The translations under genes and the position numbers were made by a program. A stretch of 64,000 nt of DNA from Bradyrhizobium aeschynomenes (GTDB lineage Bacteria; Pseudomonadota; Alphaproteobacteria; Rhizobiales; Xanthobacteraceae), in NCBI RefSeq assembly GCF_013178945.1, contig NZ_JABFDM010000003.1, positions 124,001 through 188,000 on the forward strand, in the 5' to 3' direction. Within the stretch, counting starts at the first letter, position 1. Each line of letters starts with the position of its first letter. Positions 56,134-64,000 of the stretch are shown one piece after another. The notes under the pieces are model-generated. The model saw only the letters and a program-made list of their open reading frames with translations, ran no database searches and was not told the origin of the DNA.

Positions 56134-57522
56134 ATGGGCCGCAGGAATAGCGGGACAAGTGATGCGCATCTGGCGGCAATCGTCGCGAACTCTTTCGACG
56201 CCATCATCTCAAAAGATTTGCAAGGCACGATCCGGAGCTGGAATCGCGCCGCAGAGGACATCTTTGGCTGGTCTGCACGAGAAATCGTAGGCCGCTCGAT
56301 CCGCACCATCATTCCTGCCGATCGGCTCCGCGAGGAGGAGCACATCATCGAAAGGGTCGGCGCGGGCGAGATCGTGCCTCGCTTCGAGACGGTGCGGCTC
56401 AACAAGCAGGGATTGCCGATCCCGGTCGAGATATGCGTGTCACCGATCCGAGACAGGGCCGGGACGATCGTCGGTGCCTCGAAGATCGCCAGCGACATCA
56501 GCCGCACGATTGAGCTGAGAAACAGGCTGGCCGACAGCGAACGTCAGTTCAGGATGCTGGCGAACAACATTGCGCAGCTTGCCTGGATCGCCGATCGCGA
56601 TGGATCGATCTTCTGGTACAACGAGCGCTGGTACGACTACACAGGTACGACCATCGAGCAAATGAAGGGCTGGGGCTGGACCGGCGTGCATCATCCCGAT
56701 CATGTCGAGCGGGTGAAGGCGCGCATTCAGGAAAGCTGGGATTTCGGCGTCGAATGGGAGGACACCTTTCCGCTGCGCGGCAAGGACGGCACCTACCGCT
56801 GGTTCCTGTCACGAGCCAAGCCGGTGCTGGACGACACCGGCCAGATCTGGCGCTGGTTCGGAACCAACACCGACATCACCGCGCAGCTCCAGAGCGAAGA
56901 GAAGATCCGGCTGCTGATGGGGGAGGTGAACCATCGCGCCAAGAACATGATCACGGTCGTCCAGGCTATTGTGATGAGAACTGTCGACCGGCACGATTCG
57001 GACGCCTTGGCGAGCCGGCTCGCGGCGTTGGGGCGCAACCAGGATCTGCTGACCCAGCACAATTGGAACGGGGCGCGGCTCGGCGAGCTGATTTCGTCCC
57101 AACTCGCACCGGTCGGTGATCTCGTCGGGAGCCGGATCATCCTGACAGGGGATCTCGATGTCTTGCTGTCCCCCGCCGCCAGCGAGACGATCGGTCTGGC
57201 GATCCACGAGCTCGGCACGAACGCGACCAAATACGGATCGCTGTCCGGCGCCGCCGGGCAGGTTTCCATCGCCTGCGCGGTCATCGATGAAGCGAACGGC
57301 AAGCGCCTACGAATAGTCTGGCGCGAGAGCGGCGGCCCTGCCGTTGCGGCGCCAGAGCGGACCGGGTTCGGCAGTGTGATGATTGATCGCAATCCGCGCC
57401 TGGCACTGCAGGCGGAGGTGCAACTTGCCTTTCCGCCCGAAGGCTTCGTCTGGCGGCTCGATGTGCCGCTCGAGCAAGTGCAGGCGCAGGGCAGCGACGA
57501 TTCCGGAGCGGGGAGGCTCTGA
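56134..57522 (+). CDS. PAS-PAS HWE-family sensor histidine kinase
   Basis: A 462-aa cytosolic kinase. Two PAS domains: residues about 10-130 (FDAIISKDLQGTIRSWNRAAEDIFGWSA... PVEICVSPIRDRAG) and 140-265 (AQLAWIADRDGSIFWYNERWYDYTG, with a PAC). The HWE core has the H-box GEVNHRAKNMITVVQAI, N-box HELGTNATKYGSLSG and the W-x-E signature VWRESGG. HWE kinases signal to PhyR-type or single-domain regulators in alphaproteobacteria and often use light or redox PAS; the cysteine of LOV is absent. TTG/GTG upstream at 56092 are unlikely starts. Confidence 0.9.
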   Translation: MGRRNSGTSDAHLAAIVANSFDAIISKDLQGTIRSWNRAAEDIFGWSAREIVGRSIRTIIPADRLREEEHIIERVGAGEIVPRFETVRLNKQGLPIPVEICVSPIRDRAGTIVGASKIASDISRTIELRNRLADSERQFRMLANNIAQLAWIADRDGSIFWYNERWYDYTGTTIEQMKGWGWTGVHHPDHVERVKARIQESWDFGVEWEDTFPLRGKDGTYRWFLSRAKPVLDDTGQIWRWFGTNTDITAQLQSEEKIRLLMGEVNHRAKNMITVVQAIVMRTVDRHDSDALASRLAALGRNQDLLTQHNWNGARLGELISSQLAPVGDLVGSRIILTGDLDVLLSPAASETIGLAIHELGTNATKYGSLSGAAGQVSIACAVIDEANGKRLRIVWRESGGPAVAAPERTGFGSVMIDRNPRLALQAEVQLAFPPEGFVWRLDVPLEQVQAQGSDDSGAGRL

Positions 57523-57621
57523 GCCGGACAGCCACGGCCCGATCCGTCCCTGCACTTCCTGGCCGGCGTGACAGGTCAGCCGCACACGATCGATGCGGCA
57601 GCGGCAACGGGTTGCCTTCGA

Positions 57622-58824
57622 CTATCTCGTCGAGAGCACCTCGCCGAAGCGCTCCCACTGCTTGCCGGTGAAGCGCATGAACTGCACCTGCTCGACCGGC
57701 AGATGGTCGCCCTCCGACGTGTTGACCTTGATGCCGGGCAGCAGCATCGGCAACGCCAGATCCTTGATCGACAGCGCCTGCTTCAGGATGTTCTCGCGCG
57801 ACAGGTCGTTGCCGGCGGCCTTCAGCACGTACTCCAGCGCCATGCCGTTGTTGTAGCCGTTGACGTAGTTGGAATCGCGGATGTCGCCGTCGGGGACGTA
57901 TTTGGCCATGTAGTCGCGCCAGCCCTTGACGCCGGGATCGTCGGCCCAGACCGGATCGAGCGGGTCCTTGACATAGGCGGTCGAGATGATGCCGGTGCCG
58001 GCCTCGAGGCCGGCCGGCTCCATCACCGAGGACATCCACACCGAGACGTTGGTCAGGAACGTCATCGGCCGCCAATTGATCTCGAAAGTCTTGCGGATTG
58101 CCTGCGCGGCGAATTTCGGCGTCGCGGCGATGATCAGCGCATCGGCGCCGGAGGATTTCAGCTTCACGATCTGCGAGTCGATGGTCGGCTCGGTGGACTC
58201 GTAGCTCGCCACCGTCACCGCCGTGTCGAAGCGTTCGCCGAGCACGTCCTTCAGCCCGGCGAGATAGTCGCGGCCGAAATCGTCGTTCTGGGCGAGAATG
58301 GCAAAGGTCGCACCCGGCTTCTTCTGCAGCGCGTAGCGCGCATACATCCGCGCCTCGTTGCGGAACGGCGCCATGACGCCCATCAGCGCCAGCGGAAACT
58401 GCGCGGGATCGCCGAACTTCGAGGCACCGGAAGCCACGAACAGCTGCGGCACCTTCTTGCCCTGCAGATATTTGGCGATCGCGGTGTTGTGCGCGGTGCC
58501 CATGGTCGAGAAGATGAAGGCGACCTCGTCGCTCTCGACCAGCCGCCGTGTCTGCTCGACCGTCTTGGGCGGCACGTAGCTGTCGTCCAGCGAGAGCAGA
58601 TTGACCTTGCGCCCGTTGATGCCGCCGCGATCGTTGACCATCTTGAAATAGGCCACCTCACCCTTGCCGAGGATGCCGAAGGCGGATACCGGCCCGCTAT
58701 AGGGCATGGTCTGTCCGATGCGGATCTCGGTGGCCGTGATACCCGGCTGATCCTCCGCCCTGGCCGGCGTACCCGGCATCGACGACACGATGAGCAAGCC
58801 TGCAGCTGCAATCACGCTTCGCAT
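57622..58824 (-). CDS. Branched-chain amino acid-type ABC substrate-binding protein
   Basis: A 400-aa periplasmic type I binding protein (HAAT). Signal peptide SVIAAAGLLIVSSMPGTPARA; mature start ITATEIRIGQTMPYSGPVSAF. Further blocks are LLSLDDSYVPPKTVEQTRRLVES and FAILAQNDDFGRDYLAGLKD. The permease and ATPase genes are not adjacent, so it is an orphan or borrowed component. AGGAGG lies just before ATG 58824; a GTG at 58830 could be used. It is divergent from a GntR regulator, with a 23-base palindrome between that is the likely operator. Confidence 0.9.
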   Translation of the reverse strand: MRSVIAAAGLLIVSSMPGTPARAEDQPGITATEIRIGQTMPYSGPVSAFGILGKGEVAYFKMVNDRGGINGRKVNLLSLDDSYVPPKTVEQTRRLVESDEVAFIFSTMGTAHNTAIAKYLQGKKVPQLFVASGASKFGDPAQFPLALMGVMAPFRNEARMYARYALQKKPGATFAILAQNDDFGRDYLAGLKDVLGERFDTAVTVASYESTEPTIDSQIVKLKSSGADALIIAATPKFAAQAIRKTFEINWRPMTFLTNVSVWMSSVMEPAGLEAGTGIISTAYVKDPLDPVWADDPGVKGWRDYMAKYVPDGDIRDSNYVNGYNNGMALEYVLKAAGNDLSRENILKQALSIKDLALPMLLPGIKVNTSEGDHLPVEQVQFMRFTGKQWERFGEVLSTR

Positions 58825-58892
58825 GGACACCTCCTGATGGCCGCGCTGGCGGCGGCCTTGTGCCGAAGCATAGGGACGTCCCAGGCGACGGG

Positions 58893-58915
58893 CAATAAAA
58901 ATATACTTTTTATTG
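58893..58915. promoter_or_regulatory. AT-rich palindrome, likely GntR operator
   Basis: CAATAAAAA-TATAC-TTTTTATTG: perfect 9-base arms with a 5-base centre, in the 141-base gap between the divergent binding-protein (58824) and GntR (58966) starts. AT-rich arms with a TATA-like core are typical for GntR (FadR group) operators. Confidence 0.7.
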
Positions 58916-58965
58916 AAAATCTATTTTCTGGTTCTGCTATCGTATTGCGAGTCATCGAGCGAGCC

Positions 58966-59640
58966 ATGTCCGCAAGCGCCACACAGACCACCTACGAACG
59001 GCTCCGCGCCAGCCTGCTCGCCGGCCTCTACCGGCCGGAGGAGAAGCTCAAGATCAGCGAACTCGGCGCGGCGTTCTCCGTCAGCACCGGCGCCATCCGC
59101 GAGGCGCTGGCCAGGCTGACGGCGGAGGGGCTGGTGACGGCGCTGCCACAACGCGGCTTTCGCGTCGCCCCGGTGTCGATTGCCGATCTGCGCGACCTCA
59201 CGGACATGCGCATCGAGGTCGAGACCAAATGCCTGCGCCGCGCCATCGCCAATGGCGATCTCGGATGGGAAACGGCGGTCGTTGCCGCCCATCACCGTCT
59301 GGCGGCGACACCGATTGCCGCCGACGACGGCAGCTTCTCGCCGGCCTGGACACTGGCCCATGGCGACTTCCACGCCGCGCTGGCGCAGGCCTGCGGCAGC
59401 ACCTGGATGTTGCGGGTGCGCGATCTGCTGTCGGCGCACAATGAGCGTTACCTCGACCTCGCCCGCAAGACCGACCGGGGCAAGCGTGACGCGGCTCGCG
59501 AGCATCGCGAGTTGATGGAGGCGACGGTGGCGCGCGACACCGAGCGTGCGGTGAGCATCATGACGGCCCATCTCGGCAAGACCCGGGACACGATCGAAGC
59601 CGCGTTGCTGGCCGCCGCGGCGATGAACGAGGCGAGGTGA
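58966..59640 (+). CDS. GntR-family regulator, FCD (FadR) type
   Basis: A 224-aa regulator. N-terminal winged helix: YRPEEKLKISELGAAFSVST, GAIREALARLTAEGLV, PQRGFRVAPVS. C-terminal FCD domain begins IADLRDLTDMRIEVETKCLR, and has the metal-binding residues AHGDFHAALAQACGS and the late RAVSIMTAHLGKT. FCD regulators sense carboxylic acids. It is divergent from the substrate-binding gene, whose ligand it may sense. The frame upstream of ATG 58966 crosses the binding-protein gene in antisense and is shadow. Confidence 0.9.
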   Translation: MSASATQTTYERLRASLLAGLYRPEEKLKISELGAAFSVSTGAIREALARLTAEGLVTALPQRGFRVAPVSIADLRDLTDMRIEVETKCLRRAIANGDLGWETAVVAAHHRLAATPIAADDGSFSPAWTLAHGDFHAALAQACGSTWMLRVRDLLSAHNERYLDLARKTDRGKRDAAREHRELMEATVARDTERAVSIMTAHLGKTRDTIEAALLAAAAMNEAR

Positions 59641-59792
59641 CGGTGGCCGAGAGTCGCTCCCGAGACTGTGCTCTGGCGGCTCTCGCGCGGATCAGCGACT
59701 TGCATCATCCTGCACCGGTCCGCCGTACCGGGACGCAGGCCGCAAATGTCTCCGGCCGATCGGTCCCGGACCGGACGTCGTCAACGGATGGG

Positions 59793-60122
59793 ATGCAGAT
59801 GCGGGATCAGCGCGACCCTCTGAAAGCCCTTCAGGATTGGTACGCCTCCCAATGCGACGGCCAGTGGGAGCATCAATACGGGATCAAGATCGGTACCCTG
59901 GACAATCCGGGATGGACCCTCAGGATCGATCTGTCCGCCACGGCATTGGCGGAGCGTCCCTTCACGGAGGTGAAGGTTCAGGGCGACGATGACGATGACT
60001 GGTGCCACTGCCACGTTCGGGGCAAGGTCTTCGAGGCCTACTGCGGACCCAATCACCTGGAGGACGTCATCGCCATCTTCCTCGCCTGGGCCATTGCGGC
60101 CGCGCGGGGCGCGCAGCATTGA
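59793..60122 (+). CDS. Imm53-family immunity protein, orphan
   Basis: A 109-aa protein. The core LKALQDWYASQCDGQWEHQY then GIKIGTLDNPGWTLRIDLS, WCHCHVRGKVFEAYCGP and NHLEDVIAIFLAWAIA matches the Imm53 pattern (WLQDWYxxQCDGxWEH...GIKIETLDNPGW). Immunity proteins of this kind neutralise a polymorphic toxin, usually encoded upstream. No toxin gene or toxin-like C terminus lies next to it, in either direction. ATG 59799 is also possible. The frame to 59637 is not needed. Confidence 0.75.
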   Translation: MQMRDQRDPLKALQDWYASQCDGQWEHQYGIKIGTLDNPGWTLRIDLSATALAERPFTEVKVQGDDDDDWCHCHVRGKVFEAYCGPNHLEDVIAIFLAWAIAAARGAQH

Positions 60123-60176
60123 TGCGAGGGCAGCCCGCGTGCTCATTCGGCGCAATGGGCACGCGGGCGCGACGCG

Positions 60177-61412
60177 TCAGGCCGGATAGGCGACCGGCAG
60201 GATCGTGATCTTCAGATAGTCCACGCCGCCGGACTGACCGAGCGGCGGGAAGTACAGCAGCGGCTGCTGCACGCGGTCGGAGAACGGAAAGCCGTAGAAG
60301 TCGCCCGATATGGCGGCGATCTGCGCCGCGTACTGATTGTAGTAGGCGCTGTTGCTCTGCGCGCCGGCGAACATCAGCGACGGGGTGCTCTTGGCCAGCT
60401 CGAACCAGGTCGTGGAGCTCACGTCGCCGAGCGCCGTCGACTTGCCGTCGACCGTCACCTGCGTGGTGCTGCCGGGGAAGCCGTAGCTGAGCCCGGCGAG
60501 GAGATCGCCGACGATCCAGCCATAGACGTCGTTGACGATCCCCGCTGTCGGCGTTCCGCCGTTCACCGTGTAGGACGGGTTGCAGCCATAGACGCCGGTC
60601 GGCTGGTTCAGGTCGGCGTAGGTGATGACGATGGTCGTGGCCTCCGGCGTCCGCGAGCCGGCCTTGGTGATGGTGCCCGTGAGGGTGACGTTGACACTCC
60701 CGAAGCTCGCCGTCAGCGCGTAGTGGTGAGCGGAGGTCGGCCCGCTGCCGCCCGCCTGTCCGCCGTAATAGCCCGCGATCTTGGTCGGTCCCTGCGACGC
60801 CAGGAAGGTGAAATACGCACTCCAGTCCGGGTAGCCGCTGGTCAGGCCAGGGCCGATGACGCGAACGTAATTCCCGACCACCGCCGTTCCGCCGGATAGC
60901 GTCCCCAGCGCCTCCATGTTCGCGCCGATGGCGCCGGGCTTGGAGTCGTTGAACTTCAGCGCCCCGACCTGCTTGCCGCTTCTCCAGGTGCTGGCCTCCA
61001 GCGCCATGCTGGCGAAATCGATGTCGCTGATGTCGAGATTGTTCTGCGTGTTGCCGAAGATGTTGGTCTCCAGATATGCATAGGACGTGTTGTAGTTGGC
61101 GTCGCTGGGATTCTGCGGCGCCGGCTGATAGCCGTTGCCCAGCCCCGACAGGCCACTCGATCCGAAGTTCAGATAGATCCGGCCATTGGTGAAGTTGTCG
61201 AGAAAGACGTTGGGAATCTTCTGCGTGGCCGAATAGGCCGGAACGATCCCCTCCAGGGCCGACAACGCATAACCGGTGTTGCCGCTGAGCGGGACCGTGC
61301 CGCTCCCGCCGAGCTGGCCGGGTCCGAACGACCCGTTGAGGAATTGCACCCAGACGTCTTGTTTGCTGAGGTTCTCGAAAACGATCGGAACGGCATTGCT
61401 GGTGCTCGTCAT
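60177..61412 (-). CDS. Beta-1,3-glucanase-like (GH64/thaumatin-like fold) protein
   Basis: A 411-aa protein. VPIVFENLSKQDVWVQFLNG opens the domain; NNLDISDIDFASMALEAST, DWSAYFTFLASQG, VNDVYGWIVGDLLAGLSYGF, and the C-terminal YLKITILPVAYPA follow. The set resembles GH64 glucanase domains; catalytic Glu/Asp were not confirmed. Gly/Ser/Thr/Asn-rich content, lower GC in the flank, and absence of a signal peptide in the chosen start are notable. The ribosome site AGGAGATTATAGTG precedes ATG 61412. A longer frame to 61484 adds a basic, unlikely leader. Confidence 0.65.
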   Translation of the reverse strand: MTSTSNAVPIVFENLSKQDVWVQFLNGSFGPGQLGGSGTVPLSGNTGYALSALEGIVPAYSATQKIPNVFLDNFTNGRIYLNFGSSGLSGLGNGYQPAPQNPSDANYNTSYAYLETNIFGNTQNNLDISDIDFASMALEASTWRSGKQVGALKFNDSKPGAIGANMEALGTLSGGTAVVGNYVRVIGPGLTSGYPDWSAYFTFLASQGPTKIAGYYGGQAGGSGPTSAHHYALTASFGSVNVTLTGTITKAGSRTPEATTIVITYADLNQPTGVYGCNPSYTVNGGTPTAGIVNDVYGWIVGDLLAGLSYGFPGSTTQVTVDGKSTALGDVSSTTWFELAKSTPSLMFAGAQSNSAYYNQYAAQIAAISGDFYGFPFSDRVQQPLLYFPPLGQSGGVDYLKITILPVAYPA

Positions 61413-61773
61413 CACTATAATCTCCTGAAAATCATTGAAGTAACGGTGTGAAAAGAACAGCCGATCAGACGCGAATGAAAACAACCCTTACGCGATGATT
61501 CGAAATATATATCATTTTGAGTGTGTTTAATCAAAGCGGGGATCGCCCCCCTCGATGCCGCAGATGGACCGACTCGGGTTGGGACGGCCGCCTCGCGGCT
61601 CGACGACAAGGCAGACCCAAATGCGCCGGCAGCGTTAAGCGGACTTCATGCCAGACCCACGGGGCACACAAGGATGCATTCACCACGCGCCGATCTCTCC
61701 AAGCTTGGAAACCCCCCGGTAACGCGCCGTCTCTCTAGTGACGTCCATTCAAGACATTTGAGAGGAGACATTG
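61413..61773. other. Gene-free spacer between the glucanase-like gene and the 49-aa peptide
   Basis: About 360 bases. The first 120 (61413-61535) are AT-rich, with AAATATATATCATTTTG, and probably hold the glucanase promoter on the minus strand. No gene in the rest; the frame over 61521-61985 has no ribosome site and overlaps the small peptide gene in another frame. Confidence 0.5.
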
Positions 61774-61923
61774 ATGTTGATGATGATCGCGCGAAAGCTT
61801 GTTGGACCTCATGCCCTCAATTCCGGCTTCGGCCTCGTGACCATGTTCGCCTTGACCGGCGTCGTTGCGTCGCTCGTTCTGGTCCAGCATGGGGTGAACG
61901 TCAGCCCGCCCGCGATGTTCTGA
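61774..61923 (+). CDS. 49-aa single-pass membrane peptide
   Basis: A 49-aa reading frame found by hand: MLMMIARKLVGPHALNSGFG then LVTMFALTGVVASLVLVQ and HGVNVSPPAMF. AGAGGAGACATTG stands directly before ATG 61774, a very good ribosome site. Residues 19-38 are one hydrophobic segment with a basic segment (RK) before it, so the N terminus is probably in the cytosol. No family recognised. Confidence 0.6.
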   Translation: MLMMIARKLVGPHALNSGFGLVTMFALTGVVASLVLVQHGVNVSPPAMF

Positions 61924-62279
61924 CCAGACGATCAGGACGAACTCCGCTCCGGGTTCGCCGAGAAGATTGGGGGCGGGCTCTCTGAGACGCCCTCCGACGG
62001 GAGCCGCCATCTGGTCGTCCCGCCGCTCTACCCAACACTCTGTCGTGCGGGTCGAAGGCCCCGAAGCGGCTTCAAATAGCAGCATCGGTTTCAGCGCCGT
62101 CCCTGCCAAAGTCCGGCAACGCGCAGCATTGGCGGACGCTGATCCGGGACGCATGGCCACCGTCACCCGTATGGGGCAAGGCTGTTGCTCCAGCCTGCCG
62201 CCTCGTCACTGGCTGCGGGATGTCGCGCACAACGTCCGCACATCGCTGCGCTGATGCGGGCTACGTGTCAGTCGCGAAC
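61924..62279. other. Gene-free spacer after the small peptide
   Basis: About 355 bases up to the LysR stop. Open frames on the minus strand lack ribosome sites and family similarity. I see nothing else in it. Confidence 0.4.
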
Positions 62280-63167
62280 TCATCCCGTCTTCCTCGCGCA
62301 TGATCCGATCAGTTCGGCGACCAGCGGATTCGGATAGCGGCGCTGCTGGCTTACGGCGAAGAACTGCTCCTTCAGCGCGCTCAGCCGGGCGCGCTCGACC
62401 AGTACGCCGGAGCGCAACTCGTCGATGACGACGATCGACGGCACCAGGGTCACCGCGCCGCTCTCGCGCGCCATCAGGCGCAGCATCGCCATGTCGTCGA
62501 CCTCGGCGGCAATGATGGGGCGGATGCCGCTCGACCCGACCAGCGCATCAAAGGCGGAGCGCAGGGCGCTGCCGCGGCCGGGCAGGATCACCGGCGTCGT
62601 CGCGAGATCGTGCGGAAAGCGGAAGCGGGCGGCCTTGGACGGCTTGCGGCTGACCAGGCTGACGCGCTGCTCGTCGAGCAGCGTGTTGTCGAAATTGCTG
62701 CGCGTGTCCGGCGCCGCCGGATGGTTGGCAAGCACGAGGTCGAGCTTGTGCGCGTCGAGCTGCTCCAGGAGATCGGCGAACTGGCCGGTGCGGATGATCA
62801 GCTCGACGTCGCCGCGGCCGATCAGCGGCTTCAGGAAGGCGATCTGGAAGTTGCGCGACAGATTGGCCGCGGCGCCGACACGCAGCAGCTGCCGGCCAGG
62901 GCGCAGACCGGACAGCGTCTCGATCAGCTCATGGCCGGATTTGAAGACGCTGCCGGCATAGTCGAGCGCGATGCGTCCGGCCTCGGTCAGCTGCAGGGTG
63001 CGCCCGGTGCGCTCGAACAGCTTCTGCCCGAGCTGCTCCTCCAGCGCCTTGACCTGCACCGACAGCGAGGAGGGCGAGACGTTGAGGCGCTGCGCCGCCC
63101 GGCTCATGCTGCCTTCGCTGGCGATGATCCAGAAATAGCGCAGGTGATGGTAGTTCAGATGCGGCAT
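62280..63167 (-). CDS. LysR-family regulator (NhaR/CbbR-like)
   Basis: A 295-aa regulator. Winged helix: LNYHHLRYFWIIASEGSMSR, AAQRLNVSPSSLSVQVKALE, FERTGRTLQLTEAGRIAL. The 'MPHLNYHHLRYFW' N terminus is of the NhaR subgroup, several of which stand next to NuoL-like transporter genes. The effector domain shows LRVGAAANLSRNFQIAFLKP and LDLVLANHP. It is divergent from the DabB-like gene by 110 bases, with a palindrome TTCAATCATTGAA between. It likely controls that gene, perhaps in response to inorganic carbon or ions. Confidence 0.88.
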   Translation of the reverse strand: MPHLNYHHLRYFWIIASEGSMSRAAQRLNVSPSSLSVQVKALEEQLGQKLFERTGRTLQLTEAGRIALDYAGSVFKSGHELIETLSGLRPGRQLLRVGAAANLSRNFQIAFLKPLIGRGDVELIIRTGQFADLLEQLDAHKLDLVLANHPAAPDTRSNFDNTLLDEQRVSLVSRKPSKAARFRFPHDLATTPVILPGRGSALRSAFDALVGSSGIRPIIAAEVDDMAMLRLMARESGAVTLVPSIVVIDELRSGVLVERARLSALKEQFFAVSQQRRYPNPLVAELIGSCARKTG

Positions 63168-63197
63168 GGCATCGTTCTATATTTTACAACGATCACG

Positions 63198-63210
63198 TTC
63201 AATCATTGAA
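63198..63210. promoter_or_regulatory. Palindrome between lysR and dabB-like genes
   Basis: TTCAATCATTGAA, a perfect 13-base palindrome with outer G and A, 31 bases before the LysR start and 68 bases before ATG 63278. It fits the LysR-type T-N11-A rule and is probably the recognition site of the LysR protein. Confidence 0.55.
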
Positions 63211-63277
63211 ATTTTAACAAGGAACCGCAGCCGGTAAGCAGAGGGCACGTCTGATGTGATCAACCGACCGGGCCGCC

Positions 63278-64000
63278 ATGAACCAGTTCCTTCCTTGTCT
63301 TGCGGCGCTTGCGCCCCTCACGCTCGCCGTCGCCGGCCTCGCCGGCACCGGCGGCAGCGCCAGAGCCGTCACCCGCAACGCGATCGCGGCTGCTGCGGTC
63401 GCCCTCGCCATCGCCTTGGTCGCAAGCCTGGGCGCAGCGATCATCGGGGCAGGGCGGACGCCGCTGCTCGGCGGCTACGGGCTTGGACTGTCCCTGCAGC
63501 TCGATGCGCTCGGCGCGATCCTCTCCGTGCTGGTCAGCTTCATCGGCCTGGTCGTCATCAGCTACAGCCGCAACTATCTCGACGGCGATCCGGGCCAGGT
63601 CCGGTTCACGCGCTGGCTGCTGCTGACCTTGGCGGCGGTGCTGATGCTGCCGATCTCCGGCAATCTCGTGCTGCTGTTCGCCGCCTGGGTCGCCACCAGT
63701 CTGGCGCTCGGCAAGCTGCTGCTGTTCTACGGCACCCGGCCGGCCGCGATCCGGGCCGCGCGCAAGAAGTTCGTGGCGAGCAGGCTCGGCGACGCCTGCC
63801 TCGCGGTCGCGGCGCTGCTGCTCTACGTCCGGTTCGGCACCCTCGAGATCGGCAGCCTCGCCGCGCACGCCCGGGCGGGTGAGGGGGCCGGATCGGCGCT
63901 GGTCACGATCGCCGCGTTGCTGATCGTCGCGACTGCGATGCTCAAATCCGCCCAGCTGCCGCTACATGGCTGGCTGATCGAGGTGATGGAGACGCCGACG
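63278..64000 (+). CDS. dabB: NuoL-like proton-conducting subunit, DabB type (3' cut by window end)
   Basis: 241 codons, open at the window end. A membrane protein with about eight hydrophobic segments. The first lines read MNQFLPCLAALAPLTLAVAG, later LSLQLDALGAILSVLVSFIG and VISYSRNYLDGDPG. The last visible residues LKSAQLPLHGWLIEVMETPT are the conserved NuoL/DabB block (HGWL..ME.PTPVSALLHAG). The adjacent LysR and the lack of other nuo genes suggest the DabAB inorganic-carbon transporter (DUF2309 partner) rather than complex I; the partner would lie beyond 64000. ATG 63278 gives the family N terminus. Confidence 0.8.
   Translation, partial: MNQFLPCLAALAPLTLAVAGLAGTGGSARAVTRNAIAAAAVALAIALVASLGAAIIGAGRTPLLGGYGLGLSLQLDALGAILSVLVSFIGLVVISYSRNYLDGDPGQVRFTRWLLLTLAAVLMLPISGNLVLLFAAWVATSLALGKLLLFYGTRPAAIRAARKKFVASRLGDACLAVAALLLYVRFGTLEIGSLAAHARAGEGAGSALVTIAALLIVATAMLKSAQLPLHGWLIEVMETPT

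Noticed and set aside
57568..58965. Long upstream extension of the GntR gene.
   Set aside because: It is antisense to the binding-protein gene and made of Arg/Asp/Leu-rich shadow sequence.

Overview
The window reads as chromosome of an alphaproteobacterium of the Bradyrhizobium / Rhodopseudomonas group (inference). The support is high GC with strong GC3 bias, perfect FixK/FNR-type boxes (TTGA-N6-TCAA), a homospermidine synthase plus group IV decarboxylase polyamine pathway, squalene-hopene cyclase, P1B-5 ATPase with a hemerythrin tail, and several dispersed palindromic repeats of the '...TCGTCCCGGCCTTGAGCCGGGACC...' type that I associate with Bradyrhizobium genomes. There are no rRNA or tRNA genes, no phage or IS genes, and no CRISPR array visible.

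Layout. 1-7.5 kb: htpG, a tripartite-tricarboxylate (Bug) receptor, then a divergent compact cassette acyl-CoA ligase / acyl carrier protein / AMP-ligase / ketoreductase headed by a 19-bp palindrome. 7.5-13 kb: a P1B-5 metal ATPase-hemerythrin fusion and an MgtC protein, each preceded by a perfect FixK box, plus an RHH protein, a DUF3095 cyclase-like protein and a DUF2147 protein. 13-16.3 kb: repeat-rich DNA, a NodA-like acetyltransferase, Fe-superoxide dismutase with a clear terminator, and the CrcB fluoride channel. 16.3-21.7 kb: a zinc-uptake operon behind a Zur-type palindrome (His-rich small protein, ZnuC, ZnuB, ZnuA, COG0523 GTPase, WD40 protein). 21.7-26.7 kb: polyamine cluster on the minus strand (ornithine/lysine decarboxylase with a long structured leader, GNAT, a 53-aa membrane peptide, RidA-like protein, homospermidine synthase).

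26.7-31 kb: M3 peptidase, then the DUF1007 + NicO nickel/cobalt exporter pair. 31-36.8 kb: squalene-hopene cyclase, MAPEG protein, ferrochelatase, stomatin/NfeD pair. 36.8-42.5 kb: outer-membrane beta-barrel, KdsD, a CMD-family protein and an HxlR regulator around twin operators, and tandem arylamine N-acetyltransferases. 43-50 kb: glutamate synthase gltB and gltD separated by an unusual alternating repeat. 50-56 kb: secreted proteins, a frameshifted regulator, Hsp20, alpha/beta hydrolase, TPR protein. 56-64 kb: HWE histidine kinase, divergent GntR / amino-acid binding protein, an orphan Imm53 immunity protein, a beta-1,3-glucanase-like protein, a 49-aa membrane peptide, and a LysR regulator divergent from a DabB-type (NuoL-like) inorganic-carbon transporter subunit cut by the window end.

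Metal handling is the strongest theme: zinc import, Ni/Co export, Ni/Fe P1B-5 transport, iron SOD and ferrochelatase. The least understood units are the ligase-ACP-ligase-ketoreductase cassette, the orphan Imm53, the small His-rich first gene of the zinc operon, and the repeat array inside gltB-gltD.
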